NCBI GenBank assembly: GCA_023055355.1
Contig: JALJCS010000002.1
Coordinates: forward strand, 87,445,001-87,509,000
Length of the DNA: 64,000 nt
From: Agelaius tricolor
Taxonomy: Eukaryota > Chordata > Aves > Passeriformes > Icteridae
Direction of reading: 5' to 3'
Position 1 is the stretch's first letter. Every line of letters starts with the position of its first letter. This document shows, piece by piece, positions 57,863-64,000 of this stretch. A program made the position numbers and the translations under genes. The notes under the pieces are model-generated. The model saw nothing but the letters and a program-made list of their open reading frames with translations, did no database searches and was not told the DNA's origin.

Positions 57863-60344
57863 CCTAAGTGTGTTTTTTCCTCTTCAATCCAATGTCAAGG
57901 AAAGCTATTTTTCCTGACAGATGAACTTTTCACTGGCTCTGACTGACCTGGAGCTTCATCAAGAGGAGGGAAAAAACCAAATTGGGGAAATACTGAGTTC
58001 AATTCAAATCTCAAAGATGTCCATAAAAGACTTTCAGTGAATTTCAGTGAGCTATAGATCAAGTTCACAATGTTTAAGCAATAAAACACTGTGACATTCA
58101 CATTAGATAGTCAATGGTCCATGATGGCACATGTGGAAAACCTCTTAACATCATAAAATTAATCTATTCCATGATGACAGTAAAATATTTGTTGTAACTA
58201 GAGAATCAAGGACCCAATAATTTTTAATGCTTCAGTCTTATATGCTTTCTCTGAAATTGTTTGTATTTTTTGTTTTCATCTACATTTCCTATACCTCCAA
58301 TTTAATACATTTAATATACTACTAACACTGAGTAATAGAAATGCTTACAGAAGAAAAATCAGCCATGAACTCTTCAATGAAAGGACAAAAACACTCAATT
58401 TCTTAGTGAAAATAAGAAGCATTTAAAAATATTTGAATCAGGTTATTCAAAAAGACCTAATTTTAACGTAATTGAGAAATTATGCTAGGTTAAGTAAATA
58501 ACAATTGACTTTGAAAAGTGGCTAATTTAGCTTGCTGCTTATAAATTTAAATGAAGGTAAGTTTCCATTACAATATTACTGGATAATTTCATTAATGTTT
58601 CCAGAAAAAGGAAAACCAAACCATCATGGAATTTGATTTGAAATGTGAGGAATAATCCAGTGACTTCTGCAAGTTTTTAGACAAATCTTGCTGCTCCAGG
58701 TTGGGATCCTCTAGGATGCATACTAAAGGCTAATAAATGAGTGATTTACTCTCCTTTAGGAATCTGCTTTAAATTTTATTGGAAGACTAGGATGCTATTT
58801 TAAAAAGTTAGCTTTAAAGTGTTTCCAGCCTGGAAGCTTCATTGCCTGAAGATTTTATATGTGGTGCACAGAGCTGGTTATTAGGTGAAGAAGCAGCTTA
58901 TTTCAAGCTTTTGAGGACTGTTATCAAAATATTTCCAACCCTTAATTGGACCCCAACATTTTACCTCACAATGATTTTCTAAATTAAAAAAAAATGAGTT
59001 CTGCTTTTAATATTTTTTCCTTTTTGAAATGTTTCCTTTCAATAACAAGCTGTTATCAGGAGAGATGTCATTCCCCTGTGGCAATATCCTCTTCTCTTGC
59101 CTTTGCAAGAGACTTTTTGCAGATTCATTATCTGCCCATCATTGTGTTTCCAGTGCACTTTACAGTATCTGGGTTTGAGGGTTATTTTTCTTCCCATTTT
59201 TAAAGCATTTTCTTCTAAATTTGGAAGCTGCTGCTGCCACAAGCCATTCTTTCATTCAGCTGCATACCCCAGGTTTGAAATCCATCCTAGCATCTGTTCC
59301 CTGAAACCTGAGCAGATGGAGGAGTCCAGGAGGGACTACTTGTGCCAGAGCAAGGTAGCTTTGTCTTTCTGTGGTAAGTGTTCTCCAAGAGTAAAACTGA
59401 ACCCCAGACAAACCTGTCAGGAACCCTACAGTAGTTAAAGGAAGGGATCTATGAGTATATACATTAGTATGTATGTCTTTGGGGGGAAAATAAACAAGTT
59501 TATATTAGCTAAACTACAAAGCAACTATGTTTTCAAATGTATTTATGGCCATATTGAGTAACCTTCCTTTAACTATCTTGTGATTGTCCATATTATCACC
59601 TTAAGTTTGTGGCAGCTGCCTTAGACAGCTCCTGAGCGAGAGAGGAGTAGAAAACCTAAACACATTTTCAGGAAAATCCAATTAAAATATGCAGTCGCCC
59701 TATAAATATAAGAATTAAAGGACAATTCAGTGCAAAGATGTGCAAGGACACTGGATACCATGTAAGAGGGAGAGAAAATAAACTCAATATTTCGTCTGTT
59801 TCTTTGGTCCTTCTTGCAAAGCAAATTAGTGATCCTGTAAACCCCCAGAGAAGGATGTACCATCTCTGCACCAGATACTTGGGTGCTGAATTGTGTCTTT
59901 TACTGCATGGGGTCTTCTGAAGGTCCCTTTGGGATGACCTAACCCCATACCACTTAAAATGTGGTTCTGTGTTTTTTTAATTCATTGAGTAGGAATCTGT
60001 GGTGCCTGAGACCCAATCAGTGCTCAGTCATTGAGAGGGGCCTGGCTGCTGGGATGAGCAGAATAAGGAACATCAATTTTGATGAAAGCACTGCTTGAGA
60101 AAGAGCAGCTTTAGCTACGTATTATTACATATATGCTACTCGAGTTTCTCTCTTTATTTGGAAGGAGTGCAGCATTAGACTTCACATGGAGCTAATTCTG
60201 AATCCTGGGAGTGAAAGGTTTGGTAAGAAGGATTTGTCTAATTGATGAGGACATACTGACTTTAAAGTCTCTCAAGAGTACATTTCTTTTAATGGTTATT
60301 TTTTTTCAATTGTCCACACAGAAAAACAACATTGATGTTATATC
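57863..60344. other. AT-rich unassigned stretch
   Basis: About 2.5 kb with nothing recognised. Confidence 0.4.
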
Positions 60345-60350
60345 ATGCAC

Positions 60351-60992
60351 TGCAGCAGCGCGGCTGTGAGGGAGTTGACCTGTTCGGATGTCCGGCCAGC
60401 TGGCCAGCACCGCTCACAGCACGGGGGGCACTTGTCCCAGTTACTGAGTTTCAGGACAGCGCCCAAGGCCAACGCCCAGCGTTGCGGCTGTAGACGCTGC
60501 CTTGTGCAGGACGAGGCTGCATCAGAGCTGCAAACAGCAGAATAAGAGGGCAGACTCCAACCATGGTTAATCCAGGCTTTAATGGATCCCAGGGGAACCA
60601 GCAGGAGAAGACACAGAGGGAGGGACTACGGCAACTTTTAAAGGGTGAAGGATATAAGGGAGGAGCCAGTCCCTGGACCAATAAGGATACAGTGGGGAGT
60701 GGGATCCAAAGGACTGACATGGGGAAAACACCAATAGGAGCAATTCAAAGGAGGGGCCCCGGTCCCTGAGCCAATCATTGAGCTCTCCAGCTGGAAGCTT
60801 CTGGCAATAAAGGTGGGAGTGGAGAGTGACTGGCAGGGCACTGGGGAGGGGTTGAGGAAAGGATACATTGGTTACTGAGACAACAGGGGAGGAGTCGGGG
60901 TAACTGACAGGAACCAGGAGGGGAGGAAGAACCAGAGCAGAACCATTACAGAACAGGGGGAATGGAACAGTCCAACTTAACAGAACACAACA
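60351..60992 (-). mobile_element. Solo LTR, antisense, 6-bp TSD
   Basis: A 642-bp LTR reading TGTTGTGTTC...CGCTGCTGCA on the minus strand, flanked by perfect ATGCAC duplications (60345-60350 and 60993-60998). The minus-strand poly(A) signal is ATTAAA (TTTAAT on +, 60578-60583), with a TTTAAAAG TATA-like box near 60637. It shares the GGCTCAGGGACCGGGG module with the provirus LTR and is the same family as the sense LTR at 37025-37650, but in opposite orientation. Confidence 0.92.
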
Positions 60993-60998
60993 ATGCAC

Positions 60999-61236
60999 AA
61001 TACAGCATAAGAAAATATCAGCAAACATCTCCTGAAAAACACAGTACCTCTACTTCTTGACTGAGCCATTTATAGCGCCATTGAATTCAGGATTGACTTC
61101 ACCCCATCATGTACTCCTTGTGTTTCTTGACTCCTTATCATCTTGCCTTTACAATTTTTACTGATTTATTCTGTTCTTTTTTGTAGTAGAAATAAGCATG
61201 ATGCCAACCTTTTATTGACTGATAAACCTTCCATCT
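60999..61236. other. Unassigned spacer between two LTRs
   Basis: Nothing recognised. Confidence 0.4.
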
Positions 61237-61890
61237 TGTCCTAGGGTGACATTATGATGCTTGTTTCCCCAGTCGTCTGTTCTGTTTATGCTGGATATCA
61301 TGTTCTGAGCCTTCAAGACGGGTTCTGAAGAGCGAATGTTTGATTCTCTTATCATCCACGCCCCCACGGCTGGCAGGACACACAGACAGGGCAGTACATA
61401 GTGCAGCTTTTGCTTTTTGCTTGGCTTTTGCTTTGCTCTTGCTCCTGCTTTTTGCTCCTGCTTTGCTCTTGCTTTTGCTTCTGGTTGTTAGTTAGTTTAG
61501 GTAAGCAGTCCGGATTTTCCTGGACTGTTCTTCTTTCCTTTTCTTGGAGCCACTCAAGCCTGCTCCAGACTGGGACCTGGGAACACGGAGAGTTTGCACC
61601 CTGTGCCCTGCAGCAGCTGCCCCAGCACCAGAGGGCTGATAACAGAGCGACCACCCCCAAGAGAGACTTTCTGAATTTGTTATCTCTTTTCAGAGCAGTG
61701 AAAGAGTGTTGCCATCTGGTATTGTTCATTCTGTGTGCTGGGGGTGCTGTGCCTGTTAAATAAACAGGTTCTTTCCACTTCTCTCCGAGGAATCCTTCCC
61801 GAACCGGTGGGGGGAAGGGGCCGTGTGGGTTTGCTTTCTGGAGGGGCTCCCTTTGGAGATTTTCTCCCAAATTTGCCCTAAACCAGGACA
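61237..61890 (+). mobile_element. ERVL-like LTR, sense, with primer-binding site downstream
   Basis: A 654-bp LTR from TGTCCTAGGG to CCAGGACA, with imperfect inverted ends. The poly(A) signal AATAAA lies at about 61759-61764 in GTTAAATAAACAGG. It contains a degenerate TTTGCT/CTTGCT microsatellite-like stretch (about 61405-61485). It resembles songbird ERVL LTRs from memory (TGACATTATGATGC words). The 3' LTR is absent from the window, so this is a 5' LTR plus leader, not a solo LTR. Confidence 0.75.
61405..61485 (+). repeat. Degenerate (TTTTGCT)n inside the LTR
   Basis: About a dozen TTTGCT / TTTTGCTT / CTTGCTCCTGC units in U3. The reverse strand reads as a low-complexity Lys/Gln/Glu/Ser string, a source of a spurious long antisense frame. 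Confidence 0.75.
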
Positions 61891-61895
61891 AAACT

Positions 61896-61913
61896 TGGCG
61901 CCCAACATGAGGC
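61896..61913 (+). other. Primer-binding site, tRNA-Lys-like
   Basis: TGGCGCCCAACATGAGGC, 5 nt after the LTR end. It shares TGGCGCCCAA with the provirus site. Confidence 0.65.
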
Positions 61914-62330
61914 TCAAGAGAGAGTGGAAAAAAACCTGTTTTGAGTGCATTTTGGTTGCCATTACTCTGTGTTGGTATAAAGCAGTCAACAGCCATGTTT
62001 TTTGAATTCCCAATGTCTCTTGGGGTGAAGGCTTGCATGCATTTCTGGTCCCTAGGGTTTTTTGAGATCTTAATACCTCTATGGTCCCTAGGTTTAAACC
62101 AGGACACATCTCTGGTGACTCTCCCTGTGGGTGAGGACTCTGCCCAAGAGGAGCTCCTGGAGGTGGAGAGCCCTCACCTTAGAGTGAGTGACTGCACGTG
62201 CTGGGTTACCCTTCTAAAGCTCAGGAATCCTGAAGTCATGTGTGTAGTAGCAATTCCATTTGACATCCTGAATCTGCAATCCATCAATGCTGACAGAGCT
62301 TTAAATGGCTTTGTAAAATGAATTTTGTTT
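61914..62330 (+). mobile_element. Truncated retroviral leader / 5' internal sequence
   Basis: Sequence following the primer-binding site, with TTTTGAGATCTTAATACC and GGTCCCTAGG repeats (CTGGTCCCTAGGG at ~62046 and TGGTCCCTAGG at ~62081). No gag domain was recognised before the element appears to fade near 62330. The right boundary is a guess. Confidence 0.45.
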
Positions 62331-63299
62331 GAGTACATTCTTCAGCTTGCTTAATTTATAAGTCTTTGTGACAGAAGCCACCAGCAATTTTAAAAAATAA
62401 TATGAATTGACTTATTTTGATCAGAAAGAGCCCAATGAATTAGGATGTTCTGGGAAATAGAAAAGGGAAATGTTGTTTATATTATTAAAGAACTAAAAAA
62501 TATCATGGTCCCATTAACAGGATTTTGGTATTAAAATAATAACTTATTCAGAGACACTTTGCATTCCTAGCTGAGCAATTAGACCAGGCTTCTGGAAACT
62601 GTGCTTTAATTCAGCTGTTGTGTTGACATGCCTTGGGAGTTCAAAAATATTATCAACTTTTATGTGTAGACAAAAGAAAATTAAAAAGTTTGGTAGAATC
62701 ACTAAAATTTTTCCATACTTCTACTTTGATGATGGTACTTTGATGAGTACCAAAGAGAAATGTAATATTCTTATTTTCTGTCTGGTCACATTGAGATAAT
62801 CACATCATTTTCTGCCTGGATTTGTTGAGCTCTCTGGGTTTATTCAGGTTAATTTCATCCTTGTTAAAAAAGTGACATATATGAGTAGCTTTAAGGAAAC
62901 AAAGTATTTCCCTTACATTCTGAATTATGAAAGATTTTTTGCCCACTGAATTTCATAACTTTTAGCACTGTAAAAGGATGTTATTTTAATTTTTTTCTAA
63001 ACAACACTTAAATTGTATTTTTAAACTTCATCCAAGAAATTTTTAAAGAAACCGTATTCTTACAGTTTTAATAGGAAAATACTGTCCCTGTGTCATCTTC
63101 CACTTAGAAACTTTCTAGTTCTGTTATCTTTGGAAAGGGGAGAATATACCTTTTATGGTCATCCACATAAGGAAAGACAAAAATAATTGTTCACATAGAC
63201 CCACGTGGAGGAAAAATCTTCAGTAAGAAGAACAATTTTTGCTTGACTTCAAAAACACTTAAAACAATGTGAGATGAATTCCACCATGGCTGCTTTCAT
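62331..63299. other. AT-rich unassigned spacer
   Basis: Nothing recognised. Confidence 0.4.
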
Positions 63300-64000
63300 T
63301 CAGTCCATAGCAGTAGAGCTTGATCAGCTACCTCAGATTTACCAAAGAAAAGTTATGCCATAGTAACCTGGTCACCTCCCACAACAAAACTTTGTCTTCT
63401 GTTGGCACGGGGAGAGCAGTGGCTATTTCACCATGGACAGCAAAGCATTCCACATTCTTCTTCTGGACAAAATGGCAGGACACAGACACGAGATCTGTTT
63501 GGTGGGCAGGAAGATTCTAATAGGGATGGGGAGCAATGTTTTTACTCAGGCTGGCAGCCTGTCACAAGTGGGGTTCCCCAGGGATTGCTACTGTGCTCCA
63601 CATTTTGCAAAACCTTCCCAAATGATCTGGATGGCAGGATTGAAAGGATTGACAGAACACTGTCATCGTGTTCTGATGACACCAAGCTGGGTGTTGAGGA
63701 GGACACATCAGAGAGAAGAGATCCCAGAGAGACCTGGATAGGCTGAAAGAGTGGGTTAGTGAAAACTGGATGAAGTTTAACAAAGACAAGTGCAGATTCC
63801 TGCCCCTGAGGTGGCATCACCAAAGAGCCCTTTCAGGATAGGCTCTGTGTGGATGGGGAGCAGCCTTGCTGAAAGGGGCCCTGGGGCCTGGTGGATGAGT
63901 GGCTGAACATGTGTCAACAGGGAAGCTGCTGCAGTAATGAAGGTAAAAGACAATAAAAGAAAATAAATGAAGGTAAATGAAGGTTAATGGGATCCTGGGC
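63300..64000 (+). repeat. CR1 fragment, sense, reverse-transcriptase region (continues past window)
   Basis: A decayed part of CR1 ORF2. In the frame at 63402-63746 one sees VTSGVPQG, then FPNDLDGRIERI, then SSCSDDTKLG. These correspond to reverse-transcriptase motifs before and at the catalytic Asp-Asp (normally xADD here). Downstream nucleotide landmarks (AGAGACCTGGATAGGCTG, GGATGAAGTTTAACAAAGACAAG) are also CR1-like. Stops and frameshifts make it inactive. The last ~55 bp are AAATGAAGGT-type units of unclear origin. Confidence 0.85.

Noticed and set aside
61352..62107. 251-codon minus-strand frame
   Set aside because: It lies antisense across an LTR and its leader; much of it is a Lys/Gln/Ser string produced by the TTTTGCT repeat. 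No gene evidence.
1..64000. CRISPR array, bacterial operon or phage
   Set aside because: No regularly spaced repeats, no ribosome-binding sites with tiled genes; CR1 LINEs and LTRs show vertebrate nuclear DNA.

Overview
This window is vertebrate nuclear DNA, almost certainly from a bird. The main evidence is about fourteen 3'-truncated CR1 LINE copies in both orientations. Many carry the avian CR1 3' UTR and its terminal ATTCTATGATTCTGTGA-type repeat. There are also many compact avian-style retroviral LTRs with 6-bp target-site duplications (TSDs). A songbird is my best guess from the LTR mix, but the species cannot be told by eye. I found no host protein-coding exon I can defend, no tRNA or rRNA gene, no CRISPR array and nothing bacterial. 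The window reads as intergenic or deep intronic, moderately AT-rich DNA with a high load of retroelements.

Layout. 1-4.4 kb: AT-rich spacer with one sense CR1. 4.4-14.8 kb: a dense cluster of LTR insertions. It holds an antisense solo LTR (4388-4865, TSD CCAGTG), a sense solo LTR (5298-6037, TSD AGCCCC), a partial LTR (6547-6803), two antisense CR1s, an antisense LTR (about 7943-8572), and then a two-LTR provirus at 8595-14761 flanked by TCAAAC. 14.8-37 kb: mostly unique AT-rich sequence with CR1s, a 34-bp x 4 minisatellite, a diverged 0.2-kb direct repeat and one antisense LTR. 37-41.4 kb: a solo LTR with TSD CTGGGG, an LTR with a possible primer-binding site, two CR1s and a related antisense LTR. 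41.4-60 kb: mostly unique sequence, with CR1s and a small solo LTR (52806-53090, TSD GCAAAT) nested in a CR1. 60-64 kb: an antisense solo LTR (TSD ATGCAC), an ERVL-like LTR with primer-binding site and leader, and a CR1 running off the window with decayed reverse-transcriptase motifs.

The provirus is the most informative object. Its two LTRs are each exactly 616 bp and differ at about 15 sites by eye, all transitions. The order is LTR, tRNA-Lys-type primer-binding site, splice donor, gag, A-AAA-AAC slippery site, an open -1 frame, a stub of reverse transcriptase, the second half of integrase, env, polypurine tract, LTR. Gag is broken by two frameshifts and one in-frame TGA. Pol has lost most of its length. 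Env is a single uninterrupted 452-codon frame with its own splice acceptor, furin site, internal fusion loop, CX6CC motif, membrane anchor and tail. The gag/PBS/frameshift module looks betaretroviral, whereas the env transmembrane subunit looks alpharetroviral. The locus cannot replicate by itself but could still express an envelope glycoprotein from a spliced RNA.
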